A model generated the notes under the pieces. That model saw nothing but the letters and a program-made list of their open reading frames with translations, did not search any database and had not been told where the DNA came from. From Methylococcales bacterium (GTDB lineage Bacteria; Pseudomonadota; Gammaproteobacteria; Methylococcales; Methylomonadaceae): a stretch of DNA of 32,741 nucleotides. Both the position numbers and the translations under genes were made by a program. The stretch covers positions 1-32,741 of the forward strand of contig QVQE01000164.1 in NCBI GenBank assembly GCA_003584865.1, read 5' to 3'. Shown piece by piece: positions 1 through 8,692 of the stretch (the stretch's first letter is position 1; every line of letters begins with the position of its first letter).

Positions 1-138
1 TGTTCATTTGTACATCGAAAGAAACCCGTTTTCATGACTTTATAAAGCCAAGAATTGCATAAAGTGTAAACCGGTAAATGAAGGATGCCACAATTTATTA
101 TGTTTTTTATCGATAAGTGATAAATTGTACCCTAGTTC

Positions 139-166
139 CTTGCTATTTTAATTAGCGCCCCCATAA
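139..166 (+). promoter_or_regulatory. putative sigma-32 (heat-shock) promoter of lon
   Basis: CTTGCTA at 139-145 is followed after 13 bases by CCCCATAA at 159-166. This closely fits the RpoH consensus CTTGAAA-N(11-16)-CCCCATNT. The lon start codon lies 36 bases past the -10 element. lon is a classical heat-shock gene in gammaproteobacteria, so the location is as expected. The match is seen in the sequence; use by RpoH is inferred. Confidence 0.65.
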
Positions 167-201
167 CTTCCTAATCCAAAAAATCGCCAAAGGTTCCGTT
201 T

Positions 202-2559
202 ATGGAAACGCATGAAATGAAAGAGTTGCAACAAAAAGATAATTTGATTCCCGTGTTACCGCTCAGAGATGTGGTCGTTTATCCGCACATGGTTATTCCT
301 TTGTTTGTTGGTAGAGAGCGATCCATTGATGCTCTGGATGCGGCCATGAAGGACAATAAGCAGATTTTATTGGTTGCACAAAAAGAAGCTGAAGTTGATG
401 AGCCAGATTTTACTGACTTGTATGAGGTTGGTACGATGGCTAATATTTTGCAGCTATTAAAGCTACCCGATGGAACTGTAAAAGTGTTAGTCGAAGGCAG
501 TCAGCGCAGTAAGGTGTTGCGTTATCAAGCAACGGGGAGTTTTTTTTCGGCGATTGTTGAAAAGATTGATGACGTTGTTAGATTGTCTACGAAGGGTATG
601 GATGTTTTACAGCGTACAGTCATCAGTTCCTTTGATCAGTATGTCAAATTAAATAGTAAGATTCCACCTGAAGTATTAAATGCTTTGTCGGGGATTGATG
701 ACCCCAGTCGTCTTGCTGATACGATGGCGGCTCACATGGCGCTAAAGGTAAGTGACAAGCAAACGATCCTTGAGGCTTCTGATATTGAAAAGCGCTTGGA
801 AGATTTAATGACCTTAATGGAAGGCGAGGTTGATTTACTTGAAATGGAGAAAAAAATTCGAGTGCGTGTCAAGCAGCAAATGGAGAAAAACCAAAGGGAA
901 TATTATTTGAATGAACAGATCAAAGCGATTCAAAAAGAATTGGGCGATATAGAGGACGCACCCAATGAAATTGAAGAGTTGGCAAAGAAAATTGCTGAGG
1001 CTGGGATGTCAAAAGAGGCTCGGAAAAAAGCAGAGACTGAACTTAATAAGCTTAAATTAATGCCGGCTATGTCTGCTGAGGCGACTGTTGTTCGTAATTA
1101 TATCGATTGGATGATTAATGTGCCTTGGAAGAAAAAAACCAAGGTAAGGCATGATCTTAAAATTGCTGAGCAAGTTCTGGAAGCTGAGCATTATGGTTTA
1201 GAAAGAGTGAAAGAGCGTATTCTTGAATATCTTGCTGTTCAGCAGCGAGTTAAGCAATTAAAGGGACCTATTTTGTGTCTGGTGGGACCTCCTGGTGTTG
1301 GCAAAACATCTCTTGGTGAATCTATCGCTAGGGCAACGAACCGCATTTATGTGCGTATGGCCTTGGGCGGTGTTAGGGATGAAGCAGAGATTCGTGGTCA
1401 CAGGCGCACTTATATTGGTTCAATGCCAGGTAAAATTTTACAAAATCTAGCTAAAGTAAAAACGAGAAACCCGATGTTTTTACTGGATGAGATAGATAAA
1501 ATGGCTCAAGATTTTCGGGGAGATCCGGCCTCTGCTTTGTTAGAGGTCTTAGATCCTGAACAGAACCATGCCTTTTCAGATCATTATCTTGAGGTTGATT
1601 TTGATTTATCTGATGTAATGTTTGTGGCAACCGCTAACACGATGAATATTCCTTCGGCATTGCTTGACAGGATGGAAGTGATTCGTCTTGCAGGTTATAC
1701 CGAAGATGAAAAAATCAATATTGCGATCCGTTATTTGATTCCAAAACAGATCAAGAATAATGGTCTTGAAGAAAATGAAATCGAAATTATAGAAACGGCT
1801 GTAAGAGATATGATTCGTTATTACTCGCGTGAGGCGGGGGTTCGTAATCTTGAACGAGACATTTCAAAAATTTGTCGCAAAGTGGTTAAGGCACTTTTGT
1901 TACAATCCTCAGAGACTAAAGTTTTAATTAATCCAGAGAATCTGAGTGACTACTTGGGCGTTAGGCGATTTAATTATGGTCTTGCCGAAGAGCTGGATCA
2001 AATTGGTCAAGTGACCGGTTTAGCGTGGACTGAGGTGGGGGGTGAGCTATTAACCATTGAAACGGCAGTTATTCCTGGCAAGGGTAAGCATTCAGCAACA
2101 GGCAAGCTGGGGGATGTTATGAAAGAGTCAATTGAGGCGGCAATGACTGTAGTTAGAAGTCGAGCTGAGCTGCTTGGAATAGATAATGACTCATTTCAAA
2201 AAAATGATATCCATATACATGTTCCTGAAGGAGCAACGCCTAAAGATGGACCAAGTGCAGGGATAGGCATGTGTACAGCGATAATTTCTGCTTTAACCAA
2301 AATTCCAGTGCGTGCAAATGTAGCGATGACCGGTGAAATTACTTTGCGTGGTGAAGTATTGCCTATTGGCGGGTTAAAAGAAAAATTATTAGCTGCTCAT
2401 CGTGGTGGTATAACAACGGTGTTAATTCCTAGAGAGAATGAAAAGGATTTAGTTGAAATTCCTGAAAATATAAAGCAAAATCTGGATATTAGGCCGGTTC
2501 ATTGGATAGATGAGGTGTTGGCAGTCGCTTTACAATATATGCCAGTTCCTCTTAAATAA
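202..2559 (+). CDS. lon: Lon ATP-dependent serine protease
   Basis: This is the cytoplasmic AAA+ protease that degrades misfolded and regulatory proteins. At 785 aa it has the usual LonA length (E. coli 784). The order is an N-terminal substrate-binding domain (about residues 15-205), a helical linker, the AAA+ module with Walker A GPPGVGKT at 362-369 and Walker [10 protein letters not shown], then the protease domain. The Ser-Lys dyad is visible as Ser685 in DGPSAG and Lys728 in GGLKEK. The start at 202 was chosen because the ORF is complete there; Met6 (position 217) is an alternative, and no strong Shine-Dalgarno is seen for either. A heat-shock-type promoter lies just upstream. lon-hupB-ppiD is the conserved gammaproteobacterial order. 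Confidence 0.98.
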   Translation: METHEMKELQQKDNLIPVLPLRDVVVYPHMVIPLFVGRERSIDALDAAMKDNKQILLVAQKEAEVDEPDFTDLYEVGTMANILQLLKLPDGTVKVLVEGSQRSKVLRYQATGSFFSAIVEKIDDVVRLSTKGMDVLQRTVISSFDQYVKLNSKIPPEVLNALSGIDDPSRLADTMAAHMALKVSDKQTILEASDIEKRLEDLMTLMEGEVDLLEMEKKIRVRVKQQMEKNQREYYLNEQIKAIQKELGDIEDAPNEIEELAKKIAEAGMSKEARKKAETELNKLKLMPAMSAEATVVRNYIDWMINVPWKKKTKVRHDLKIAEQVLEAEHYGLERVKERILEYLAVQQRVKQLKGPILCLVGPPGVGKTSLGESIARATNRIYVRMALGGVRDEAEIRGHRRTYIGSMPGKILQNLAKVKTRNPMFLLDEIDKMAQDFRGDPASALLEVLDPEQNHAFSDHYLEVDFDLSDVMFVATANTMNIPSALLDRMEVIRLAGYTEDEKINIAIRYLIPKQIKNNGLEENEIEIIETAVRDMIRYYSREAGVRNLERDISKICRKVVKALLLQSSETKVLINPENLSDYLGVRRFNYGLAEELDQIGQVTGLAWTEVGGELLTIETAVIPGKGKHSATGKLGDVMKESIEAAMTVVRSRAELLGIDNDSFQKNDIHIHVPEGATPKDGPSAGIGMCTAIISALTKIPVRANVAMTGEITLRGEVLPIGGLKEKLLAAHRGGITTVLIPRENEKDLVEIPENIKQNLDIRPVHWIDEVLAVALQYMPVPLK

Positions 2560-2804
2560 ACAACTCGATGGGGATCAGGTAAAAGCAGAAAGCGAGGTTA
2601 TTAAGGTTAAGCAATCAGGTATTATGGCTCACTAATAACTTCGCCAACTACGCCGGGAGTTCCATGGTGCCAGTCTGTGGAGCGGAAGGCTCTGGCTCAA
2701 GCCGACAAGGAAAGGTTAAAACGAAACCAGCCTCTGTGAAGCAAGAACACACTAAAGCTACATAAGGGTAGGTTGGGATAAGTTTAATAGAACGGTTTTA
2801 AAGC
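2560..2804 (+). other. lon-hupB spacer: non-coding, possible structured RNA or element remnant
   Basis: No plausible gene is present between lon and the hupB promoter. A 12-bp stem with one G-U pair is formed by GCGAGGTTATTA (2592-2603) and TAATAACTTCGC (2633-2644). A second stem-loop at 2669-2696 pairs GCCA with TGGC and GAGC with GCTC around a GGAAG loop. The first stem is not followed by a T run, so it is not an ordinary intrinsic terminator for lon. The 33-codon ORF starting at 2665 has no homologue I recognise. The stretch is more GC-rich than its surroundings. It could be a small RNA, a lon 3' UTR structure or the remnant of a retroelement. Confidence 0.4.
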
Positions 2805-2834
2805 TTGACACTGTGTAACTCCTATTGTTATAAA
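2805..2834 (+). promoter_or_regulatory. sigma-70 promoter of hupB with overlapping inverted repeat
   Basis: A perfect -35 TTGACA (2805-2810) is followed by TATAAA at 2829-2834 (spacer 18; TTATAA at spacer 17 is the alternative register). The hupB start is about 90 bases downstream of the predicted transcription start. The left arm of a 9-bp inverted repeat, AACTCCTAT (2817-2825), lies between the two boxes. Its partner ATAGGAGTT is at 2880-2888 in the leader. Confidence 0.7.
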
Positions 2835-2929
2835 TAGCCGTGTTTCTTTTGCTGCCGTGTAGGGCAAATTAGGATGAGCATAGGAGTTTTACATAATATA
2901 CATAATAAATAACTTCCTTAGGGGGAATA

Positions 2930-3202
2930 ATGAATAAATCGGAACTTATCGACGCTATTGCAGAGTCAGCTGGCTTAACTAAGGTGGATGCTGGGCGTGC
3001 TTTAGATGGATTTCTTGGAGCGGTAACAAGTGCTTTAAGTGAGGGAGAGTCTGTTGCTTTAGTGGGCTTTGGCACCTATTCTGTGAAGGAAAGAGCTGAG
3101 CGTAAAGGACGTAATCCTCAATCGGGTGAAGAAATAACTATTAAGGCGGCAAGGATACCGGCATTTAAAGCTGGTAAATCTTTAAAAGATGCTGTAAAAT
3201 AA
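2930..3202 (+). CDS. hupB: DNA-binding protein HU-beta
   Basis: HU is a small histone-like nucleoid protein that bends and compacts DNA as a dimer. The 90-aa product has exactly the family length. It shows the HU/IHF signature in its second half: [19 protein letters not shown], with the arm motif GRNP, followed by [21 protein letters not shown]. The start is well supported by a GGGGG-type Shine-Dalgarno (around 2919-2923) ahead of ATG. It has its own strong promoter and an approximately 90-base leader, so it is probably transcribed independently of lon. No intrinsic terminator is obvious between it and the downstream tRNA promoter. Confidence 0.97.
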   Translation: MNKSELIDAIAESAGLTKVDAGRALDGFLGAVTSALSEGESVALVGFGTYSVKERAERKGRNPQSGEEITIKAARIPAFKAGKSLKDAVK

Positions 3203-3250
3203 CTCTCTTTGTTGGTCTTGTTCGACTTCAATCATAAAAATAATTATATG

Positions 3251-3279
3251 TTTACTTTTTATTTTATGTGATATATAAT
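3251..3279 (+). promoter_or_regulatory. sigma-70 promoter of the tRNA-Val/tRNA-Asp unit
   Basis: TTTACT (3251-3256), a 17-base spacer and a perfect TATAAT (3274-3279) lie 13 bases upstream of the tRNA-Val 5' end. Spacing and position are ideal for a stable-RNA promoter. Confidence 0.75.
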
Positions 3280-3291
3280 ATTTTTTTAGTC

Positions 3292-3367
3292 GGGTGCTTA
3301 GCTCAGCTGGGAGAGCATCGCCCTTACAAGGCGAGGGTCGGGGGTTCGAACCCCTCAGCACCCACCA
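3292..3367 (+). tRNA. tRNA-Val (anticodon UAC)
   Basis: The 76-nt cloverleaf has a seven-pair acceptor stem (GGGTGCT with AGCACCC), an anticodon loop CTTACAA giving UAC, a T-arm with GGTTCGAACC, and an encoded CCA end. It is followed six bases later by tRNA-Asp, and both share the promoter upstream. Confidence 0.97.
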
Positions 3368-3373
3368 GACTTT

Positions 3374-3450
3374 GGAGTGGTAGTTCAGTTGGTTAGAATA
3401 CCGGCCTGTCACGCCGGTGGTCGCGGGTTCGAGCCCCGTCCACTCCGCCA
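3374..3450 (+). tRNA. tRNA-Asp (anticodon GUC)
   Basis: The 77-nt cloverleaf has acceptor GGAGTGG paired with CCACTCC, an anticodon loop CTGTCAC giving GUC, and an encoded CCA. It is co-transcribed with the tRNA-Val just upstream and is followed at once by an intrinsic terminator. Confidence 0.97.
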
Positions 3451-3454
3451 AATT

Positions 3455-3493
3455 AAAAAGCCCCGTACCTAGACTGGTTCGGGGTTTTTTTTT
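3455..3493 (+). terminator. intrinsic terminator after tRNA-Asp
   Basis: The hairpin pairs AGCCCCGTACC with GGTTCGGGGTT and is followed by a run of nine or more T. It closes the two-tRNA transcript immediately before ppiD. Confidence 0.9.
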
Positions 3494-3524
3494 GCTTCGT
3501 AAATTGATTCATTAGGGCTGGTCT

Positions 3525-5396
3525 ATGCTAACCAAAATTAGAGAAAAGTCTCAAGGTGCTCTTGCATGGGTAATCTTGACATTAATTTGTGTGCCTTTTG
3601 CATTATGGGGTATTAATAATTACTTGGATGGAGGCGGCGAAGCGTCGGTTGCGTCTGTAGGTGATAAGGATTTTTATCAGCGTGATGTTAATAAAGCTTA
3701 TGAGCAATATAGTCAGAATCTTCAAGGTATGAATATCGATGAGGCAACTTTAAAGGCTCAAGCGTTGCAGAAGCTGATAAAAGATGAAGTGTTATTGCAA
3801 TACGTTCATGCAGAGGGTCTTGTAGTTTCTGATAATGAAGCACGTGATTTTATTAAATCACTGCCTTATTTTCAGGTTGACGGTAAATTTAGTGAAAAAC
3901 AGTATAAAGCATTACTCGGCTCGCAAAGAATTTCGTCTACAGAATTTGTAAGCAGAATTAAGAATGCATTAACGATGGAACAGTTCCAGCACAGTGTTAT
4001 GGATAGTAGTTTTGCAACTCAATTTGATATTGAGAGTTATTTTAAAATTCAGAATCAACAGCGTGATGTTGATTATGTTGTTGTTCCTGTTACGCCTTTG
4101 AATGAACAGGTATCAGCAGAAGAAATGACTGCTTACTACCAGCAGCATCAAGATTTATTTCAAACACCTGAGCAGGTATCAGTTGAATATGTAGAACTTT
4201 CTATTGATGATTTAGCAAAGAAAGTGGTGGTCACTGATGAAAAGTTAAAAGCTTACTATGGTGAGCAAAAAGAACAGTACACACTACCCGAGCGAAGAAA
4301 AATAAGCCATATTCTGATTGCAATTAATGATAAAGTTAATGAAAAGCAAGCATTGGAAAAAGCGTTAAAAGCAAAGGAAGAGTTAGTTAGTAAAGATTTT
4401 TCGGTTGTTGCGGCAGAAGTGTCTGATGATAAGTTGACTGCAAAAAAGGGGGGGGATCTGGGGCTATTTAATCTGGGTACGATGGAAAAAGCCTTTGAGG
4501 ATGCTGCAAGCTCTTTAAAACAGGGTGAAGTTTCAAATCCTGTAAGATCAGCATTTGGTTATCATTTAATTAAGGTGACTGAGTTAGTGCCCGGTGGTCT
4601 TAAATCATTTGATAGTGCAAAGTCAGAAGTGACTGCGGCTTATAAAAAAGCACAGGCAGAAAATGCTTTTTACGAGGCGGGTGAAAAATTAACAGAATCG
4701 AGTTATGAGCATCCTGACAGTTTACAAACAGTTGCTGATGGTTTAAGTCTGGTTGTTCAGAAATCGTCTTTGTTTACTAAAGATAAAGGTGAGGGTGTTG
4801 CTGCTGATGAAAAAATACGTAATGCAGCATTTTCTGAGGAAGTTTTACAGGGTAATAATAGTGCACCTATCGAGCAAACCGGTGAGCGTTTGGTTGTCTT
4901 GAGACTTTTAGAGCATAAGACCGCAGCAAAAAAGGATATTGCTGAAGTCAAGAATGAGATTGCTGCAGAGTTGTTAAAAGTAAAGGCGCAACGTTTAGCT
5001 ATTGAAAAAGCAAAGAAAATCCAGGTAAGTCTGGAATCTGGAGCGAGTATTCAAGCAGTTGCTAATGAAAATAAAGTAGAGCTTAAATCTGAAAAGGCCT
5101 TAGTTCGAGGTAAAAATAAATTACCTGAACCTCTGAGTGACGCTATTTTTAAAGCCGCTAAACCTAATGGTGATAAGCCCAGTATTTTTGCTACCGTGTT
5201 ACCTTCTGGTGAACAGGTTGTGGTGAGTTTATCGAAAGTGACTCCTGGTGTTATGAGTGAAGATGATAAGAAACAAATAGAGCTTGCTAAGAAAAATATT
5301 GCTAACGCTTTAGGGCAGACAGAATTTAATCAAGTATTAAGTAGTTTGCAATCTGAGGCGGACGTGGAAGTTAATAAAAAACCTCAAGCTCAATAA
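3525..5396 (+). CDS. ppiD: periplasmic folding chaperone PpiD (SurA-N/PpiC type)
   Basis: PpiD is an inner-membrane-anchored periplasmic chaperone that works near the Sec translocon on outer-membrane and periplasmic proteins. At 623 aa it matches the family. A single N-terminal membrane anchor spans about residues 12-29 (LAWVILTLICVPFALWG). A SurA-like N-terminal region follows, then a parvulin/PpiC domain at about 255-360 (RKISHILIAI ... GGDLGLF ... FGYHLIKV) and a helical C-terminal half. In E. coli PpiD the parvulin domain is inactive as an isomerase; whether it is active here cannot be told. ATG at 3525 has an AGGG element about ten bases upstream. It follows hupB and two tRNAs and ends at a strong hairpin. 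Confidence 0.95.
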   Translation: MLTKIREKSQGALAWVILTLICVPFALWGINNYLDGGGEASVASVGDKDFYQRDVNKAYEQYSQNLQGMNIDEATLKAQALQKLIKDEVLLQYVHAEGLVVSDNEARDFIKSLPYFQVDGKFSEKQYKALLGSQRISSTEFVSRIKNALTMEQFQHSVMDSSFATQFDIESYFKIQNQQRDVDYVVVPVTPLNEQVSAEEMTAYYQQHQDLFQTPEQVSVEYVELSIDDLAKKVVVTDEKLKAYYGEQKEQYTLPERRKISHILIAINDKVNEKQALEKALKAKEELVSKDFSVVAAEVSDDKLTAKKGGDLGLFNLGTMEKAFEDAASSLKQGEVSNPVRSAFGYHLIKVTELVPGGLKSFDSAKSEVTAAYKKAQAENAFYEAGEKLTESSYEHPDSLQTVADGLSLVVQKSSLFTKDKGEGVAADEKIRNAAFSEEVLQGNNSAPIEQTGERLVVLRLLEHKTAAKKDIAEVKNEIAAELLKVKAQRLAIEKAKKIQVSLESGASIQAVANENKVELKSEKALVRGKNKLPEPLSDAIFKAAKPNGDKPSIFATVLPSGEQVVVSLSKVTPGVMSEDDKKQIELAKKNIANALGQTEFNQVLSSLQSEADVEVNKKPQAQ

Positions 5397-5416
5397 ATTT
5401 TATTGAGTCTTATTAT

Positions 5417-5465
5417 CGAGTCCAATAAAAAAGGGAGCTATAGGCTCCCTTTTTTATTGGACTCG
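5417..5465. terminator. perfect 22-bp bidirectional terminator hairpin
   Basis: The arms at 5417-5438 and 5444-5465 are exact reverse complements around a five-base loop. Each arm contains a six-base A or T run next to GGGAGC/GCTCCC, so the hairpin carries a T run on either strand. It lies 20 bases after the ppiD stop codon. Confidence 0.9.
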
Positions 5466-5582
5466 TTATGCAAATTTACTGGGTTACCCATCCACAGCAT
5501 CATGGTTTTTGTTGTTACAATGGAACTTTAAAGGGTTGAATGACTCGAAATGTTCCAATTATCTATGTCTAGTTTTTAGTCT

Positions 5583-7718
5583 ATGAATATACGCACCTAT
5601 ATAAGTCAGTTGATAGTCTTAGTGGTTCTAATGGGTTGTGATGTCTCACAAATTAATAGTCCTTATATCGAAGAAGAGGGCACAAGTTCTGTTCTATACC
5701 AATCTTTTTCAGAGCGACCTAAGCATCTAGATCCAGCAACCTCATATAGTGAAAATGAATATGCGTTTATTGCTCAGATTTATGAACCCCCCTTTCAATA
5801 TCATTATTTAAAAAGACCTTATCAATTGACGCCCTTAACGGCCAGTAAAATGCCGGAGATAAATTATCTTGATAGCCAGGATAATAAGCTGGTGGGGGAT
5901 GTTCAAGATCATGATATCGCCTATACAGATTATGTGATTGATATTCAATCGGGTATTCAGTTTCAACCCCATCCTGCTTTAGCCAAAAATGCACAAGGTG
6001 AATACCGTTATCATCACTTATCAGAAACACAGATTCAAGACGTAAAAACACTGAATGATTTCGTTGATACTGGTTCACGAGAGTTGACTGCTGAAGATTA
6101 TGTGCATCAGATTAAACGGTTGGCACATCCTAAGATCCAGTCACCTATAGCGGAGATAATGAAGAACTACATTGTAGGGTTTGATGACTTTTCTAAACAG
6201 GTTTCTTCTTTACAGAAAACTGAGCTAAGAAATAAGTCTATTTCGGGCGTTGAAGTGATTGGCCGATATCAATATCGTATTCGTATCAAAGGAAAGTATC
6301 CGCAGTTTATCTTTTGGTTGGCTATGCCTTTTTTCTCGCCTATGCCTTGGGAAGCGGATGTGTTTTATGAGCAAGCGGGTTTATCGAATAAAAATATTAC
6401 CTTAGATTGGTATCCTATTGGTACCGGGCCTTATTTATTAGCTGAAAATAATCCTAATCGACGTATGATTTTGCTTAAAAATCCTCAGTTTCATACTGAG
6501 TTGTATCCTTCTGAGGGAGAGCCAGGCGATAAGCAAAATGGTTTGCTTGCTGATGCGGGTAAGAAGTTGCCCTTTATTGATAAGGTGATTTTTACCTTAG
6601 AAAAGGAAACTATTCCTTATTGGACCAAATTTCTACAAGGTTATTATGATGCCTCCGGGATAGCGTCAGATAGTTTTGATCAAGCGATTCAGTTCACTGG
6701 AAGTGGGGGTGCTACCTTGACGGATTCAATGAAGGAAAAGGAAATTAAGCTACAAACGTTAGTCGAGGCCTCTATTTTTTATATGGGCTTTAATATGCTT
6801 GATCCTATTGTGGGCGGGGATAGTGAGAGTGCTAGAAAGTTACGTCAGGCGATATCCATTGCGGTTGATTATGAAGAGTTTATTTCTATTTTCAGAAATG
6901 GTCGGGGTGTTGTGGCACAAGGCGTAATACCGCCTGGTATTTTTGGCTATACAGACACAAAGGCAGGTATTAATCCTTATAACTATGATTGGATAGATAA
7001 TAAAGCGCAGCGTAAAAAAATTGAAGAAGCTCGGCATTTAATGGAGGAGGCGGGCTATCTAAACGGTATAGATCCAAAAACGAAAGAAGCGTTAATTTTG
7101 TATTTTGATACCGCCGCTGTCAGTGTTGATGATCGACCTACGATGAACTGGTATCGTAAACAGTTTGAGAAATTGGGGATTAAGCTAGTGGTTAGAGGGA
7201 CGGATTACAATCGTTTTCAAGAAAAAATGCGTAATGGGAATGAGCAGATTTTTGTTTGGGGTTGGAATGCGGACTATCCTGACCCTGAAAATCTATTTTT
7301 CTTACTGTATGGGCCTAACTCAAAGGTTAAATATGGTGGAGAGAATGCCGGTAATTATCAAAGTGCTGCGTTTGATAAGTTGTTTGAAAAAATGCGTAAT
7401 ATGGATAACAACGAACAGCGATATCAGATTATTCAAGAGTTACAAGAAGTGGTTCGTCACGATGCGCCTTGGGTATTTGGCTTTCATCCAAAGAACTTTT
7501 CTTTATTCCATAGTTGGTATAGCAATCTGAAGCCTAATGTAATGGCTAATAATCGTCTTAAATATACTCGTATTGATACGCTTGAAAGAACTGAAAAAAG
7601 AAAGCATTGGAATCATCCCCAGTGGCTTCCAGTGATTCTTACTCTGTTAGTTTTTGTCTGTTTGTTAGTCTCTGCTATTCATGCTTATCGCCGTAGTGCT
7701 AAGGAAACGTTGCAATGA
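5583..7718 (+). CDS. peptide-type ABC importer solute-binding lipoprotein (SBP family 5) with C-terminal membrane segment
   Basis: The 711-aa product is an extracellular solute-binding protein of the OppA/DppA type (SBP_bac_5). Evidence is the early SERPKHLDPAT segment, the GTGPYLL motif, and the late VWGWNADYPDPENLFFLLY region. The N-terminus is a lipoprotein signal with lipobox LMGC and modified Cys19; Asp at +2 is the inner-membrane retention signal in enterics. Unusually, a hydrophobic helix near residues 682-700 followed by a basic tail (YRRSAK) ends the protein. The mature protein therefore looks anchored at both ends. Its stop codon overlaps the ATG of the first permease, so translation is coupled. 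The substrate is unknown; oligopeptides are the family default. Confidence 0.88.
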   Translation: MNIRTYISQLIVLVVLMGCDVSQINSPYIEEEGTSSVLYQSFSERPKHLDPATSYSENEYAFIAQIYEPPFQYHYLKRPYQLTPLTASKMPEINYLDSQDNKLVGDVQDHDIAYTDYVIDIQSGIQFQPHPALAKNAQGEYRYHHLSETQIQDVKTLNDFVDTGSRELTAEDYVHQIKRLAHPKIQSPIAEIMKNYIVGFDDFSKQVSSLQKTELRNKSISGVEVIGRYQYRIRIKGKYPQFIFWLAMPFFSPMPWEADVFYEQAGLSNKNITLDWYPIGTGPYLLAENNPNRRMILLKNPQFHTELYPSEGEPGDKQNGLLADAGKKLPFIDKVIFTLEKETIPYWTKFLQGYYDASGIASDSFDQAIQFTGSGGATLTDSMKEKEIKLQTLVEASIFYMGFNMLDPIVGGDSESARKLRQAISIAVDYEEFISIFRNGRGVVAQGVIPPGIFGYTDTKAGINPYNYDWIDNKAQRKKIEEARHLMEEAGYLNGIDPKTKEALILYFDTAAVSVDDRPTMNWYRKQFEKLGIKLVVRGTDYNRFQEKMRNGNEQIFVWGWNADYPDPENLFFLLYGPNSKVKYGGENAGNYQSAAFDKLFEKMRNMDNNEQRYQIIQELQEVVRHDAPWVFGFHPKNFSLFHSWYSNLKPNVMANNRLKYTRIDTLERTEKRKHWNHPQWLPVILTLLVFVCLLVSAIHAYRRSAKETLQ

Positions 7719-8692
7719 TTCAATATATTATTCGCCGATTTTTCTATGCTTTTCCATTGTTATTAGGTGTCAATATTTTGACGTTTGTATTGTTCTTTAT
7801 CGTTAACAGTCCTGATGATATGGCGCGTATGCAATTAGGTCAAAAACATGTCACTGAGCAGTCTATTGCCAATTGGAAACAGCAACATGGTTATGATAGA
7901 CCTTTGTTGTGGAATCCAAAGGCTTCGGGTGAAGAAAAAGTGACGCAGACTATTTTTTATCAAAAGTCAGTGGGATTATTTTTATTTCGCTTTGGCGTTT
8001 CTGATAGTGGTAGAAATATCGGGGCTGATATCCAGGAACGAATGTGGCCCAGCCTAGCGTTAGCTTTACCGACACTGATTGTTGGTTTACTGGTTGATGT
8101 AACATTTGCTTTGATGATGGTTTTGTTTAGAGGCGGCACTTTAGAGCAGGCTGGTATTGTGTTGTGCGTTGCATTAATGTCTATTTCCTCTTTGTTTTAT
8201 ATCATCGGAGGACAGTTCATCGTGGCTAAGGTATTAAAACTGGTACCTATCTCAGGCTATGATGATGGTTTGATTGCAATCAAATTTCTGATATTGCCCG
8301 TTTTAATAGGTGTCTTTTCAGGTGTGGGTTCAGGTGTTCGCTGGTATCGAACCTTGTTTTTAGAAGAGGTTGAAAAAGATTATGTTAGAACGGCTAGAGC
8401 AAAAGGGCTTTCTGAGACTCAAACTCTGTTTAGACATGTCTTGCGTAATGCTTTGATTCCAATATTAACGGGTGTCGTTGTTATTTTGCCATTATTATTT
8501 ATGGGCAGTTTAATTATGGAATCGTTTTTTAGTATTCCTGGTTTGGGTAGTTATACGATTGATGCGATTAATAGCCAAGACTTCGCTATTGTTCGAGCGA
8601 TGGTATTCTTGGGGTCGGTGTTGTATGTGGTTGGTTTGTTGTTGACCGATATTTCTTATACCTTGGTTGATCCGCGAGTGAGGTTGTCCTAA
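7715..8692 (+). CDS. ABC importer permease, DppB/OppB type
   Basis: This 325-aa inner-membrane permease begins with the typical N-terminal segment MIQYIIRRFFYAFPLLLG. It carries the cytoplasmic EAA loop near residues 218-250 (YVRTARAKGLSE ... HVLRNALIPI), which docks to an ABC ATPase. About six membrane helices are visible. It ends with the usual DPRVRL motif. It overlaps the binding-protein gene by four bases and the next permease by one, so the three genes form one translationally coupled operon. No ATPase gene follows. Confidence 0.92.
   Translation: MIQYIIRRFFYAFPLLLGVNILTFVLFFIVNSPDDMARMQLGQKHVTEQSIANWKQQHGYDRPLLWNPKASGEEKVTQTIFYQKSVGLFLFRFGVSDSGRNIGADIQERMWPSLALALPTLIVGLLVDVTFALMMVLFRGGTLEQAGIVLCVALMSISSLFYIIGGQFIVAKVLKLVPISGYDDGLIAIKFLILPVLIGVFSGVGSGVRWYRTLFLEEVEKDYVRTARAKGLSETQTLFRHVLRNALIPILTGVVVILPLLFMGSLIMESFFSIPGLGSYTIDAINSQDFAIVRAMVFLGSVLYVVGLLLTDISYTLVDPRVRLS

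Noticed and set aside
2665..2766. 33-codon ORF in the lon-hupB spacer
   Set aside because: It has no Shine-Dalgarno and no recognisable homology, and it overlaps predicted RNA stems.
2862..2873. CRISPR array in the hupB leader
   Set aside because: Only a single repeat-like core is present, with no second repeat or spacer, so it is reported as a motif and not as an array.
3182..3451. Reverse-strand ORF of 89 codons over the tRNA-Val/tRNA-Asp genes
   Set aside because: Its translation (WTGLEPATTGVTGRYSNQ) is the well-known spurious antisense reading of tRNA genes.
5767..6078. Reverse-strand ORF of 103 codons inside the solute-binding protein gene
   Set aside because: It is a shadow frame of a well-supported gene, with no family match or ribosome binding site.
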